DNA of 64,000 nt from JBHJHP01 sp042219825 (GCF_042219825.1 NZ_JBHJHQ010000003.1:558001-622000); one strand, 5' to 3'; positions 26,213-35,831 are shown, numbered from the stretch's first letter. Translations and numbers: made by a program. The notes: generated from the letters alone by a model not told the origin.

Positions 26213-28233
26213 AATACGATCACATCATGTTCTTTTGAAAAGATCAGTATTTTCTCCAGTTGATCCACCACTGTCAGTTGTACCCCTGTGACAGGCTTTT
26301 TTGCTTCCTCCATCACCTTTTTAGCATTGGCCAACCAGATATCCTTTGGAACTTTTCCGCGAACAATATACTCCATGGCCTCATTGGCAATTCTGGCAGT
26401 GGCCGAAAGATTCTTTGCCAATGGTTCTAATTCCTTTAACCGGGAATTCTGCTGGAAATATGCCTTATTTTTCTCATAATATTCTTCCCATTCAAACAAC
26501 TTTCCTGCAACCAGATCAAAATTCGAGTCACTTGAACCGGCAATAATAAATTCACGCAGTGCATTGTAAAACAAATCAAGATTAGCAGGATCTGTATCTG
26601 CTGCATCTGCAAAAGTATTCAACGGTGTAAGCGTATTATTATATCCTGAACCATGACGGTAATAACCTCTTACAGGCGTGACCAATCCCCGGAGTTCAAT
26701 TAGTGGCGCAATATCTTTGCTGCCTGCAATTTCATATAAAATACTATATGGTGCACCAACCTGGTTAAGGTTATGCTCCATCAGCTGAAGATTAATCGCT
26801 TCCGTTGCAGCAGCCAGCGATCGCCTGTCCCGCTTTTCCGTCGACCAGAACCGGTCTGCCAGCATTGCCATCCTTGGCCATAGCCGGAATCCCAGGATAC
26901 GTTCATCCACCAACTCTCCCCACAGACAGGCTTCCGCTCCTAAATAATTTTGCCGTTGATCCGGTTTAAAGTTTACATCTTTGGGTAAAGGGTCATTGTT
27001 ATAGTGATCCTTTAATGAGTTAAAAACATCCAGATAATATCCGTTTGACAGGATTGTTTTCAAACCCTGTTTTGCATAGCTGTATGCAAGTCCTTTGCTT
27101 TTCCAACACTGAATAATGACTTCTTTGTCCAGTCCGTCACGAGCCACTTCTTCCCATCCGATGACAGTTTTTCCCATCGGTTTAATGCTGTCCGTCATAC
27201 GTTTCACAAAATACCCCTGAAGCGCCGGAAAATCCTTTAGCCCTTTTTGCTCCCGAAATGCATCAATTTCAGGATTATTTTTCCAGTTATCATACTCCAC
27301 TTCATCTCCCCCAATATGGATATATGGCCCGGGAAACAGGCTGTCGATCTCACGGAAAAGGTTGGTTAAAAATGTATACGTTTCATCCTTTGCAGGATTC
27401 AAAACAGGTTTGTGAACACCAAAACTCCGGTCAAGCACATAGGTTGTATCAGCAGATGCCAGGGTCGGTTTGGCAGTTAATATGGCCGTGGCATGACCCG
27501 GAATATCAACCTCGGGAATAATAATGATTCCACGATTTGAGGCATATTTAACCAGATCACTAATCTGTGTCTGTGTATAATAATTCCCGTCCGAAGCCAT
27601 AATCTGCAAGGACGGATACCGCTTGGATTCAATGCGCCAACCCTGATCATCGGATAAATGCAGGTGCAGCACATTCAGTTTAACGGCAGCCATGGCATCA
27701 ATCGTTGTTTTCAACGCATCCACCGATAAAAATCTCCTGGCAGGATCCAGCAAAAGGCCACGGTAGGACAGCATGGGTTTATCTGTAATTTTAACTGCCG
27801 GAATTATCCAAACGGAATCATTTTTCTGTACCAGCTGTAACACGGTTTCAACAGCATGTAAAACACCCACCGAAGTAGCAGCTGATATTTTTACACCAAG
27901 CGTATCAACCATGATGGTATAGGATTCGTCCATCCCGGGGATCAGACGGGAAGATTCCTTGGCTTCAAGCATAAAACCGGATGAAACAGGTTGATTTATA
28001 ACCGGCTTCTTATCGAAAGTTATGCGGGTACGATAAGTCAATCCTGATTTCAGACGATCAACAGCCTGCAGCATCTGATCATTAGCCTTTCCTTTAATTG
28101 CTACTGGCAAATCTCGGTTTAATACCAGAAATCCGTCCTGAGTTTCAATTTTTTCAGGTAACGGAACAATAGTATTTTGAGCTGACACAGAAAATATCGC
28201 ACATATCAGGAGCAGAACTAACTTACTTCTCAT
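26209..28233 (-). CDS. Beta-N-acetylhexosaminidase (GH20), exported
   Basis: A 674-residue glycoside hydrolase family 20 enzyme with signal peptide ending SVSAQ (residue 19). A GH20b-like N-terminal domain (about 20-150) precedes the TIM barrel. The barrel shows RGLLLDPARRF, the KLNVLHLHLSDDQGW motif and the catalytic pair Asp-Glu in HIGGDEV. The region ELVDERILGFRLWPRMA closes the active site. The C-terminal 150 residues are an alpha-helical appendage. It removes terminal GlcNAc/GalNAc from glycans or chitin fragments in the periplasm. Convergent with the MG2/plug gene. ATG at 28233. Confidence 0.93.
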   Translation of the reverse strand: MRSKLVLLLICAIFSVSAQNTIVPLPEKIETQDGFLVLNRDLPVAIKGKANDQMLQAVDRLKSGLTYRTRITFDKKPVINQPVSSGFMLEAKESSRLIPGMDESYTIMVDTLGVKISAATSVGVLHAVETVLQLVQKNDSVWIIPAVKITDKPMLSYRGLLLDPARRFLSVDALKTTIDAMAAVKLNVLHLHLSDDQGWRIESKRYPSLQIMASDGNYYTQTQISDLVKYASNRGIIIIPEVDIPGHATAILTAKPTLASADTTYVLDRSFGVHKPVLNPAKDETYTFLTNLFREIDSLFPGPYIHIGGDEVEYDNWKNNPEIDAFREQKGLKDFPALQGYFVKRMTDSIKPMGKTVIGWEEVARDGLDKEVIIQCWKSKGLAYSYAKQGLKTILSNGYYLDVFNSLKDHYNNDPLPKDVNFKPDQRQNYLGAEACLWGELVDERILGFRLWPRMAMLADRFWSTEKRDRRSLAAATEAINLQLMEHNLNQVGAPYSILYEIAGSKDIAPLIELRGLVTPVRGYYRHGSGYNNTLTPLNTFADAADTDPANLDLFYNALREFIIAGSSDSNFDLVAGKLFEWEEYYEKNKAYFQQNSRLKELEPLAKNLSATARIANEAMEYIVRGKVPKDIWLANAKKVMEEAKKPVTGVQLTVVDQLEKILIFSKEHDVIVF

Positions 28234-28340
28234 GGTTTTTACGTTTTAATATTTAACCCGAATCGGAATTTTATGTTGTGTTAAACAGGGATTAAATATA
28301 CGGATTTTTTAAGTTAGTAAGAGTGCGACTTTAGTAACGA

Positions 28341-28364
28341 GGGCTTCCCTTCAGGTGGAACCCC
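28341..28364. terminator. Weak hairpin of the GAGGGCTTC family, downstream of iorB
   Basis: GGGCTTCC (28341-28348) and GGAACCCC (28357-28364) pair with one C/C mismatch. It begins 10 bases past the iorB stop and shares GAGGGCTTC with the hairpins after xylE and acyP. The stem is less perfect than the others. Confidence 0.4.
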
Positions 28365-28373
28365 CGGTCAAAC

Positions 28374-28970
28374 TTATTTTACTGACAATTTTTCTTCTGC
28401 GATGGTTTTCCCAATTCTGAGGGCTTTAATATTTATGTTGATGATGTCTTCTCCTTTACGTGCAAAAATTTCACTGATCCCGGCTTCAAACGCTTCGTAA
28501 GGTATATGGATAAATGGCGTGGCAGCACCCAGCAACACCATGTTGGCTACCCGCGATGATCCTATCTTTTTAGCTTCTGCATCCACATCAAGAATCACAT
28601 GGTTCGGTAGTTTTCTGACCTCCGCCAACACCTGATCCAGATCGGGATAGTTGGGAATATTAATAAATGGTGTAGCATTGGTCACCAACCAGCCCTTCTT
28701 TGAGAGATACGGTAAGTAACGTAATGCTTCCATAGGTTCAAGAGAAAGAATAAGATCGGCTGAGCCCAATGCGATGAGGTCAGATGCAACCGGTTTATCG
28801 GATATCCTGAGATTTGACTGCACGGCCCCTCCTCTTTGGCTCATACCATGAACTTCAGCCTGTTTGAGATAAAGATTATTATGAATGGCGGCAGAGCCTA
28901 TAACTGCGGCAATGGAAAGAATCCCCTGTCCTCCTACGCCTGAAAGAATGATATCTGTTTTCATTTTCAA
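28374..28970 (-). CDS. iorB: Indolepyruvate:ferredoxin oxidoreductase, beta (gamma-type) subunit
   Basis: A 198-residue subunit with the POR-gamma fold. It shows the GVGGQGIL motif near the N-terminus, EVHGMSQRGGAVQS and ADLILSLEPMEALRYL, all typical of IorB. It works with IorA to oxidise aryl pyruvates (from aromatic amino acids) to aryl-acetyl-CoA while reducing ferredoxin, or the reverse. Its start is three bases after the iorA stop, so the two are one operon. Cytoplasmic. Confidence 0.93.
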   Translation of the reverse strand: MKMKTDIILSGVGGQGILSIAAVIGSAAIHNNLYLKQAEVHGMSQRGGAVQSNLRISDKPVASDLIALGSADLILSLEPMEALRYLPYLSKKGWLVTNATPFINIPNYPDLDQVLAEVRKLPNHVILDVDAEAKKIGSSRVANMVLLGAATPFIHIPYEAFEAGISEIFARKGEDIININIKALRIGKTIAEEKLSVK

Positions 28971-28973
28971 TGT

Positions 28974-30587
28974 TTAAACGTGACAATTGCGTTGTGGTAC
29001 CTTCTGGTTTTTTCTGCGTTTCAGCGTCTGAATACATTCCCTGCGGGCGATAATTACAGATACACCTCTGTATTTCATTTCCTCTGCAATGATCCCTACC
29101 AGTTTGTCATGATTCTTTTTCAGTGGTTCAACCACGTGAATATGTTCCGGGTCAACACCAATCCCCTGACAAATATCTTCCAGTTTTCCTGTGCCGGCAG
29201 AATCCTGTCCTCCGGTCATTGCCGTGGTTTCGTTATCGGAGATAATTATTGTAACCGGTGAATTTGCGTTCACCGCATCAATAAGCCCTGTCATTCCTGA
29301 ATGAGTAAACGTGGAATCACCGATTACTGCCACTGAAGGAAACAAACCTGCATCGGCAGCACCTTTTGCCATCGTCACCGAGGCTCCCATGTCCACACAG
29401 CTGTTGATGATATTGAAAGGCGGCAAAGCACCGAGGGTATAACATCCGATATCTGAAAACACGTGCCCGTCGCCATAAGGTTTCAGAGCTTCAATAAGAG
29501 CTTCAAAGGTATCTATATGGCTGCAACCGGCACACATTCCAGGAGGGCGATTGACCACCAAATCAGGAATATCGTGTATCTTATTACTCTCTGATCCCAG
29601 TGCTCTGGCAACAATATCAGGATTAAGTTCGCCAGCACGCGGAATAGTGCCATCCAGACGACCCTTTATTTTGGGCCCTACATTGGTAATTCCTTTTACC
29701 ATGCGTTCAATCAGCGGATAACCTTCCTCCAGTATCAGCAGCTCATCATGTTCCTCAACCATAGTGTTGATCACATCCACTGGCGGTGGATAGTGGCAAA
29801 GCTTAAATACCGTATGAGGACAACCATCCGGGAAATTCTCCATCAGATAGTTATATGCTATTCCACAGGCGATGATTCCCACCGTTTTGTCACCTCCTCT
29901 TACGAGTTTATTATAGGTTGAATTGGCTGCAGTTGCTGTAAAATCTTTCTGTGCATCCAGCAATTCAGCATACTTCTTTCGTGCAAAAGCAGGTAACAAA
30001 ATAAACTGGCGTAAATTATCCGGAAGATGCATATCGTTTTCAGGTTTCACCGGCTTACGTTCCACTCCGGCCCTTGAATGTGCCAGACGTGTTGTGACCC
30101 GTATCATTACAGGCACCTTAAATTTTTCAGAAAGTGCCAGACCTTCGTAAGCCATATCGTAAGCTTCCTGTTGATCGGATGGCTCAAGAACCGGCAAATT
30201 GGCAAAATCGGCATAAAAGCGGGAATCCTGTTCGTTCTGGGATGAGTGCATGGAAGGATCATCGGCTACAAGGACCAACATACCACCATTCACACCGGTT
30301 ACAGCGGCATTGATGTAAGGATCTGCCGCAACGTTTAATCCCACATGTTTCATACAAACCAGCGTACGTTTACCTGCATACGACATTCCCAATGCTCCTT
30401 CCAATGCAGTTTTTTCGTTAGCAGCCCATTGACGATGCACATTTCTTTCAATGGCTTCGGCATTACTGCGTATATACTCTGTAGCCTCGGTGGATGGTGT
30501 GCCCGGATACGCATAAACACCCGATAATCCTCCATCCAGCGCTCCCTGGGCAATGGCTTCGTCCCCAAGTAAAAGAAGTTTCTTCAT
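28974..30587 (-). CDS. iorA: Indolepyruvate:ferredoxin oxidoreductase, alpha subunit (no ferredoxin domain)
   Basis: A 537-residue thiamine-pyrophosphate enzyme. The POR N-terminal pyrimidine domain (GDEAIAQGALDGG, YPGTPSTEATEY) is followed by a linker, then the TPP domain with CAGCSH, the GDSTFTHSGMTGL phosphate-binding motif and NETTAMTGGQ. The protein stops at RECIQTLKRRKNQK with only a few more residues. Classical IorA of about 600 or more residues ends in two 4Fe-4S clusters; no CxxCxxC motif is present here. The next gene begins immediately, leaving no room for a frameshifted ferredoxin domain. First gene of the iorAB operon. Confidence 0.92.
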   Translation of the reverse strand: MKKLLLLGDEAIAQGALDGGLSGVYAYPGTPSTEATEYIRSNAEAIERNVHRQWAANEKTALEGALGMSYAGKRTLVCMKHVGLNVAADPYINAAVTGVNGGMLVLVADDPSMHSSQNEQDSRFYADFANLPVLEPSDQQEAYDMAYEGLALSEKFKVPVMIRVTTRLAHSRAGVERKPVKPENDMHLPDNLRQFILLPAFARKKYAELLDAQKDFTATAANSTYNKLVRGGDKTVGIIACGIAYNYLMENFPDGCPHTVFKLCHYPPPVDVINTMVEEHDELLILEEGYPLIERMVKGITNVGPKIKGRLDGTIPRAGELNPDIVARALGSESNKIHDIPDLVVNRPPGMCAGCSHIDTFEALIEALKPYGDGHVFSDIGCYTLGALPPFNIINSCVDMGASVTMAKGAADAGLFPSVAVIGDSTFTHSGMTGLIDAVNANSPVTIIISDNETTAMTGGQDSAGTGKLEDICQGIGVDPEHIHVVEPLKKNHDKLVGIIAEEMKYRGVSVIIARRECIQTLKRRKNQKVPQRNCHV

Positions 30588-30783
30588 GACATTTTAATTC
30601 AAAAATAGGATACTAATGGTAAACCGCAATAAAATTAACGAAACCAATATGGCTTAAATATGATGAATGTCGCCTGTATGAACGTTTTACACTAATTAAT
30701 TTTTCGAGTAATTTTTTATATGCCTTTTCTGTATGTCTATTTGTAAATATTGTACCTTTAATGCAAACTCAAAATATACTCAC

Positions 30784-31989
30784 ATGAAAAAGCTATTCTC
30801 TCTTAAACTCATTTATTTTTTTGCTATTGTTTCGCTTATTACAGTAAGTAATTCATGTTCCGAACAATATTTGCCGGATGGGGCCGAGGGGATTGAATTA
30901 AAATCATCCCAAATGTCTAAAGTCAGTTACATCGTTGTTTTAAACGATGAAGAACTGACCGGAGAATTAATCAAATTAAAAGGCTATGAGAAAAAACAGG
31001 CAGCTGTTAAAGCCAAAAGCCAAAAAATTCTGGAAAGAGCCGGAATTACAGATGGAGAAATTGGTTTTGCTTACGGAACTGCCCTGCAGGGTTTCTCCGT
31101 AAAAATTAACCCGGGTCAATTGAAAAAGCTGGAAGCTGATGCCTCTGTGAAATTTATTGAAGAAAATCAAGTGGTTACATTAGTTCAGCCAGATGTAAAA
31201 ATTAAGAAAAAACCAACGCCTACAACACCATCAGAAAGTACACCATGGGGTGTCGCACGTGTGAATGGAGGAGTTGATGCGACAGGAAAAACAGCATGGA
31301 TCATTGACACAGGAATTGATTTGGATCACCCGGATTTAAATGTAGATGCAAGCAAAGGAGCTACTTTTGTTGATCGTACAACTACTCCTGATGATGACAA
31401 CGGACACGGTTCGCACTGTGCCGGTATTATTGGTGCCATTGACAATGAAATTGGTGTAATCGGTGTCGCTGCCAATGCCACGGTTGTTCCTGTGAAGGTT
31501 CTTAACAAAAGAGGAAGCGGCACATACGATGCCATCATAGCAGGCGTTGATTTTGTTGCTGCCAATGCGTCCAATGGTGACGTAGCCAACATGAGTCTGG
31601 GTGGCGGATATTCAGAGGCATTAAATTTAGCCGTTGAAACGGCAGCAGCTACAGGAATTAAATTTGCATTAGCTGCAGGAAATGAAAGTACAAGTGCAAC
31701 CTTAAAATCTCCGGCCAGCGCCAGCGGAACAAATATTTACACCATTTCTGCAATGGGTGAAGGTGACGTTTGGTCAAGCTATTCGAATTATGATAATCCT
31801 CCTGTTGATTATTGTGAACCTGGCACTTATATATACTCTACCTATAAAAATGGTGGGTTTGCAACCTTAAGTGGCACATCGATGGCCGCACCACATGCAG
31901 CCGGTATTTTATTATTGGGCAATATCTCAACTGATGGATATGTATCAGGAGATCCGGATCATAATGCAGATCCGATAGGCGTACACTGA
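30784..31989 (+). CDS. Subtilisin-family (S8) serine protease, lipoprotein with I9 propeptide
   Basis: 401 residues from ATG 30784. The TTG/ATG-like upstream extension to 30733 gives a non-signal leader and was rejected. A lipobox TVSNSC near residue 28 predicts a lipoprotein. An inhibitor I9 propeptide (about 45-130, SYIVVLNDEELTG to FIEENQVV) precedes the peptidase S8 domain with Asp in IIDTGID, His in GHGSHCAG and Ser in SGTSMAAPHAAG. The oxyanion Asn is in LAAGNES. It ends soon after the catalytic Ser, with no sorting domain. A strong terminator follows. Confidence 0.92.
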   Translation: MKKLFSLKLIYFFAIVSLITVSNSCSEQYLPDGAEGIELKSSQMSKVSYIVVLNDEELTGELIKLKGYEKKQAAVKAKSQKILERAGITDGEIGFAYGTALQGFSVKINPGQLKKLEADASVKFIEENQVVTLVQPDVKIKKKPTPTTPSESTPWGVARVNGGVDATGKTAWIIDTGIDLDHPDLNVDASKGATFVDRTTTPDDDNGHGSHCAGIIGAIDNEIGVIGVAANATVVPVKVLNKRGSGTYDAIIAGVDFVAANASNGDVANMSLGGGYSEALNLAVETAAATGIKFALAAGNESTSATLKSPASASGTNIYTISAMGEGDVWSSYSNYDNPPVDYCEPGTYIYSTYKNGGFATLSGTSMAAPHAAGILLLGNISTDGYVSGDPDHNADPIGVH

Positions 31990-32013
31990 TCAGCAATTAA
32001 ATAATATACTTAT

Positions 32014-32046
32014 TAAAGGGAGTTTTAAAGCCTCCCTTTATTTTTT
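32014..32046 (+). terminator. Intrinsic terminator after the subtilase gene
   Basis: Perfect arms TAAAGGGAG and CTCCCTTTA with a 9-base loop, followed by six T's. Confidence 0.9.
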
Positions 32047-32056
32047 ACCTTTAAAG

Positions 32057-32521
32057 ATGGACAAAATTTCCACTCATACCCGATATAAGATAGCAGGCAT
32101 CTGTTTCTGCCTGGCCTATCTGGCGCTGATGCTGTTTGGGCTGCGTTATATCTTCGCACAATCATTCATACCGTATCATGAAACTGCCCTGGGTACAAAA
32201 TGGGATAATATGCCTGAATCTTTCCATATGCTGTATCTCGCATTGATGAAAGTTGCAGGAGGCGGGATGCTTTCAACGGGCATTGCCGGAGAAATCCTGA
32301 TATGCATACCCTTTCGGAAATTCGAACCATGGGCAAGATGGTCGCTTCTTGTTATCGGTCTGATAGTTGGTGGTATGGCTTTAACTGCTGCCATAACCAT
32401 AAAATTAAATACACCTGCTTCCCCTCCATGGATATTAACATTGTGCAGTATCATTCTTATTCTGGCAGGATTCTTTTTATCCTCAGGAATGAAAAAGTTC
32501 AACTTGCCCGTTGTTGAATAA
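32057..32521 (+). CDS. Small four-helix integral membrane protein, unknown function
   Basis: A 154-residue protein with four hydrophobic segments (about 10-32, 55-77, 88-110, 123-147). No signal peptide and no recognised domain. The first loop contains YHETALGTKWDNMPESFH, a loop type seen in small Bacteroidetes membrane proteins of unknown role. It begins 11 bases after the subtilase terminator, so it needs its own promoter or read-through. Low-GC flanks do not help. Assignment as a real gene rests on start codon, length and membrane pattern. Confidence 0.7.
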   Translation: MDKISTHTRYKIAGICFCLAYLALMLFGLRYIFAQSFIPYHETALGTKWDNMPESFHMLYLALMKVAGGGMLSTGIAGEILICIPFRKFEPWARWSLLVIGLIVGGMALTAAITIKLNTPASPPWILTLCSIILILAGFFLSSGMKKFNLPVVE

Positions 32522-32634
32522 CATATAATATTTTACTGGTTTAGTTTATTTCTTCGGGGTATTCATAAATTTTATTTCAAATAAAAGGAGGGAAATATTA
32601 GTTTTATCCGGTTCATTATATAAACTGCATTCAC

Positions 32635-33513
32635 ATGAAGCCGTATTTACTTCTGTCACTTTTAATTTTCTCAACAACAGCATTCGGGAAAAAAGTTATT
32701 GAAACCCATTCAAAGTGGACTCCTGATAATTCTTTCCCTGTAAAAACCGATGCTTTTGATAAAAAATCGGGCATATCGTTAGCGGTCAGTAATGATGACA
32801 AAAACATTTACCTGACATTTGTTACAAGCGATCAGAAACTGCAAATTGCTTTAATGAAACAAGGGTTTAAACTATATTTTGATACTGTAAAACAGAAAAA
32901 CAAAGCATGTTACCTTAGCTATGCCAACGAAGTTCCAACACCAATGCAACGCGGTAAGGGTATGCAGCAGGGCAACAGAAATGTAATGGGACCGGGATTG
33001 GAAATGGGTAACAATGCAACCCGCCCGGTTCAGCAACAACCCGGTAATACTATGTTACGGCCATTCAGAATAGAAATTATAAAAGGTGATTATTCCAAAG
33101 CTGAATGCAACGGAATAGACTATGACCTTAAATTTCAGAAGACCGTTTTTTCGGCCAGCTTTGAACTTGATACTTCCAATGTTATGATTTGCAGAGCTGT
33201 GATTCCTTTAAGAATAATCAACACTTCGGAATTAACCGCTATCCGTAATTTATCCATCGGAGTCGAAATTTCAGACAACAATCAGCAAGGACCCGGTGGA
33301 AACCGGCAGGCGCAGCGCGGAGGAGGAATGGGTATGTCATCAGGAAGAGGTGGCGGCAGAATGCAGGGAATGGGAGGAAGTCCCGGTGGTCGTGGAGGAA
33401 TGAGCGGCCCGCCGCAGGGAGGTATGCGTGGTGGTCCCGGAGGAATCTCATCCTCTTCTGCGAAAAGACTGGCAAAATTCTGGTTTCATACTACTTTGGC
33501 TGAACATCCTTAA
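32635..33513 (+). CDS. Exported protein with Gly/Met/Arg-rich tail, unknown function
   Basis: A 292-residue exported protein. The signal peptide ends TTAFG (residue 18). Residues 30-90 look like one half of a CBM9/DOMON-like beta-sandwich (ISLAVSNDDKNIYLTF, GFKLYFDT); a Gln/Met/Gly-rich insertion follows (about 100-140) and the second half of the beta domain is at 140-210. Residues about 220-275 are low-complexity Gly/Met/Arg, then a Ser run and KRLAKFWFH. Function unknown; the beta domain suggests a carbohydrate- or haem-type ligand (weak inference). Confidence 0.75.
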   Translation: MKPYLLLSLLIFSTTAFGKKVIETHSKWTPDNSFPVKTDAFDKKSGISLAVSNDDKNIYLTFVTSDQKLQIALMKQGFKLYFDTVKQKNKACYLSYANEVPTPMQRGKGMQQGNRNVMGPGLEMGNNATRPVQQQPGNTMLRPFRIEIIKGDYSKAECNGIDYDLKFQKTVFSASFELDTSNVMICRAVIPLRIINTSELTAIRNLSIGVEISDNNQQGPGGNRQAQRGGGMGMSSGRGGGRMQGMGGSPGGRGGMSGPPQGGMRGGPGGISSSSAKRLAKFWFHTTLAEHP

Positions 33514-33618
33514 TAGGATATCAAACAAAAAGTGAATAGAGAAGCGTGGAATGTGTGTCTTGGGAGGTTTTTATGAAAAGTCGTGGTTCTTGTGTCTTAT
33601 ATCCTAAATCTTAAAAAT

Positions 33619-34125
33619 TTATTTCCTCACAAAAACCTTTGCTGTTCTAAACGTGAAATAACGCTGGGCGAGATAACTGTATCCCACAACTACAAATGTG
33701 GTGACAATCTTGGAAAATGTGGCGTACCAGTGAAAATATTCCACAAAGAGCTTAAGAAGCACATAATTCAACAGAATGGAACCTCCTACCGTAAACCCAT
33801 ACCTGAAAAGCTGCACCCTGCCCACAACTTCAGATGCAGTAAAGGTAATGTATTTGGCTAAAAGGAATCCGGTGGTAAATGTAATAGGGAAAACGACGAG
33901 AAATGCAGCAATATGCGGACTGATCGCATAAAATCCCAGATCGATAATCTCCCTGTCAAAAACATAGCGGTAAAAAATAAAGTACAACAGAATATCCAGA
34001 ACCATATTCATACCACCGGTAGCAGCATAGCGAAATGTTTCTCCCGGAATAACCCTTTGAAACGGCTTATAAAACCAGTTAATAACACCGTTAATGATAT
34101 TTCTTATGTGCTGTAATACCGTCAC
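33619..34125 (-). CDS. GtrA-like family membrane protein
   Basis: A 168-residue protein with four membrane helices (about 30-55, 70-92, 100-125, 135-158). FRYAATGGMNMVLDILLYF and FTFRTAK at the end are characteristic of GtrA/DPMS1-like small flippases. They move polyprenyl-linked sugars across the inner membrane for cell-surface glycosylation. The start is GTG at 34125; there is no ATG before the first conserved helix. No glycosyltransferase partner is adjacent. Convergent with the Gly-rich protein gene. Confidence 0.85.
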   Translation of the reverse strand: MTVLQHIRNIINGVINWFYKPFQRVIPGETFRYAATGGMNMVLDILLYFIFYRYVFDREIIDLGFYAISPHIAAFLVVFPITFTTGFLLAKYITFTASEVVGRVQLFRYGFTVGGSILLNYVLLKLFVEYFHWYATFSKIVTTFVVVGYSYLAQRYFTFRTAKVFVRK

Positions 34126-34157
34126 CTGCTAATGTTAATTCGTTACAAATATAACAG

Positions 34158-34901
34158 TTATGCTAATCTTTTTACGGATACCAGTTTGTGGGAATAATCT
34201 TTTAAATCTGAATTATAAATCCCTATGGCATCAATGGTATCAATTCTCACCCAGCCAGATGCATGGATAATATGCTGCTTATCGACGATTAAACCTACAT
34301 GGGTAATTTTATCAGAACTACCAAAAAAGGCTAGGTCCCCGGATTTTACTTTTTCAATATACCCGATATTCTTTCCAATCTTCACTTGCTGACCCGCATC
34401 ACGTGGAATATTTTTTCCAGTCATTCTGTAAAGTAACTGCGTAAATCCACTGCAGTCCGCACCAAATACGGTTCTTCCACCCCATAAATAAGGAACATTT
34501 AAAAATAAACGTGCTACCTCCGGCAGTTCTCCGACGGAGAGGTTTTTATCCAGAACATCGGTATTTTTATAATTCAACAACAATCCCTTTCGCATTTGCG
34601 ATCCCATCGGAATAAGCTGTTTCCCTCTTAAAGTTATTACTTCTGCATAAGGAACTGAAAGTATTTTGCAATCCTCTTTTGCAAGGATTTCGTAATCTTC
34701 TGATGAAACCGGGCTAATCATTTTGCGGTCAACCCAACCTGTATAGCTATCGTGCGTAAGTTCCACCTTCAGCCACTTATCCTTTACCTCCAAAACCTTA
34801 GCAGTTTCGCCAAATAAAAGCTGTGTCACCATTTCTGAAGTTTCGCTGGCTTTTGCCCTTACGGGGACAATACTTAGTTCACATATAGCGTAATCATTCA
34901 T
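34158..34901 (-). CDS. C40 family NlpC/P60 peptidase with SH3 domains (YkfC-like)
   Basis: A 247-residue enzyme: two SH3b-like domains (about 5-60 and 62-105, with KVLEVKDKWLKVEL and TGWVDRKM) followed by NlpC/P60 with catalytic Cys in FGADCSGFTQLL, His in THVGLIV and a third polar residue, His, in HIIHASGWV. No signal peptide is present, as in the cytoplasmic YkfC-type gamma-D-glutamyl-diamino-acid endopeptidases that recycle murein peptides. Lies 32 bases upstream of the GtrA gene on the same strand. Confidence 0.9.
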   Translation of the reverse strand: MNDYAICELSIVPVRAKASETSEMVTQLLFGETAKVLEVKDKWLKVELTHDSYTGWVDRKMISPVSSEDYEILAKEDCKILSVPYAEVITLRGKQLIPMGSQMRKGLLLNYKNTDVLDKNLSVGELPEVARLFLNVPYLWGGRTVFGADCSGFTQLLYRMTGKNIPRDAGQQVKIGKNIGYIEKVKSGDLAFFGSSDKITHVGLIVDKQHIIHASGWVRIDTIDAIGIYNSDLKDYSHKLVSVKRLA

Positions 34902-34985
34902 AATCGATATCGATTAACTGTTTAATGTATTAATAGTTCAAATTTTGAATGCTGCAACAAGTTAAGGCTAAAAGACAGGCAGAAA

Positions 34986-35678
34986 TCATTCTATCTTTTT
35001 TAGTATATCATTCAGCATTTCGACCTGTATTTTTTGTATTTCGATTAATTCCTGCTGTTGATGCATGATTAAATGGTCTATTTTTTCGTGTAAAGTCCGG
35101 ATCTCTAATTCAGATTTCAGGTTTACCATGTAATCCTTTTTTGCCCGGTCACGGTCCTTTTCTTCCTGCCGGTTCTGGCTCATCATTATAACAGGCGCTT
35201 GCAGTGCTGCCAGACATGATAGGATAAGATTCAGTAAAATAAAGGGATAAGGATCAAATCCCTTATTCATTAACCAGTATACATTCACAGTTATCCATAG
35301 CAGGAGGAACACTCCGAATGAGATGATGAATGTCCAGCTTCCTCCAAAAGAAGCCACCTTGTCAGCAACTCTCTGACCCAGAGTTGGTTTCTGATCTTCG
35401 TCAGCATCAATCTTATCAGAAAGGGTTGTTTGGTTCTTAATGGATTCCAGTACCGTCTGATCATATTCGGTCAGTTCTCCTATCTGAGTCCGAAGATAAT
35501 CTGAAATATATTTCTCCCGGTAAAAATTTAACTCCTCCTCAGACAGATAGCTTTCATCTGAGAACTCAGGGATATCTTTTTTGATACTATCCAGAATTGT
35601 GTCCCTTAGCGATTTCGCAGATATGCGTTCAGAAACAGGAAATTCCTTTTTAGAAATATCACTGATAAAAGTCTTCAT
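34986..35678 (-). CDS. DUF1003 family membrane protein
   Basis: A 230-residue protein. An N-terminal cytoplasmic acidic helical part (1-100) is followed by the DUF1003 core: LGQRVADKVASFGGSW, two membrane helices (about 110-132 and 143-165), MMSQNRQEEKDR, and a C-terminal coiled coil (about 180-228). Family function is unknown (predicted two-helix membrane protein). ATG 35678. Same strand as the NlpC gene but 84 bases upstream. Confidence 0.88.
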   Translation of the reverse strand: MKTFISDISKKEFPVSERISAKSLRDTILDSIKKDIPEFSDESYLSEEELNFYREKYISDYLRTQIGELTEYDQTVLESIKNQTTLSDKIDADEDQKPTLGQRVADKVASFGGSWTFIISFGVFLLLWITVNVYWLMNKGFDPYPFILLNLILSCLAALQAPVIMMSQNRQEEKDRDRAKKDYMVNLKSELEIRTLHEKIDHLIMHQQQELIEIQKIQVEMLNDILKKIE

Positions 35679-35781
35679 ATTAATTTATTAAAATCAGGAA
35701 ATTATAATTATGATTCAAATTTAAACTAAATAATTCAAAGTCAATTTATGAACCAAAAACATATACTGTGTTTAAAATAAA

Positions 35782-35813
35782 TTGATTTTAGTTAAAGTTT
35801 TTTTATAAATTTA
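35782..35813 (+). promoter_or_regulatory. Candidate Bacteroidetes promoter for the SLC12-like/corA operon
   Basis: TTG at 35782-35784 and TAAATTTA at 35806-35813, 21 bases apart, 18 bases before the start codon. Matches TTG-N19-21-TAnnTTTG except for the last base. Confidence 0.4.
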
Positions 35814-35831
35814 AGAACCAAATACTGTAAT

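Noticed and set aside
28974..29000. Frameshift at the end of iorA that would restore a ferredoxin domain
   Set aside because: iorB begins three bases after the stop, so no space for such a domain exists.
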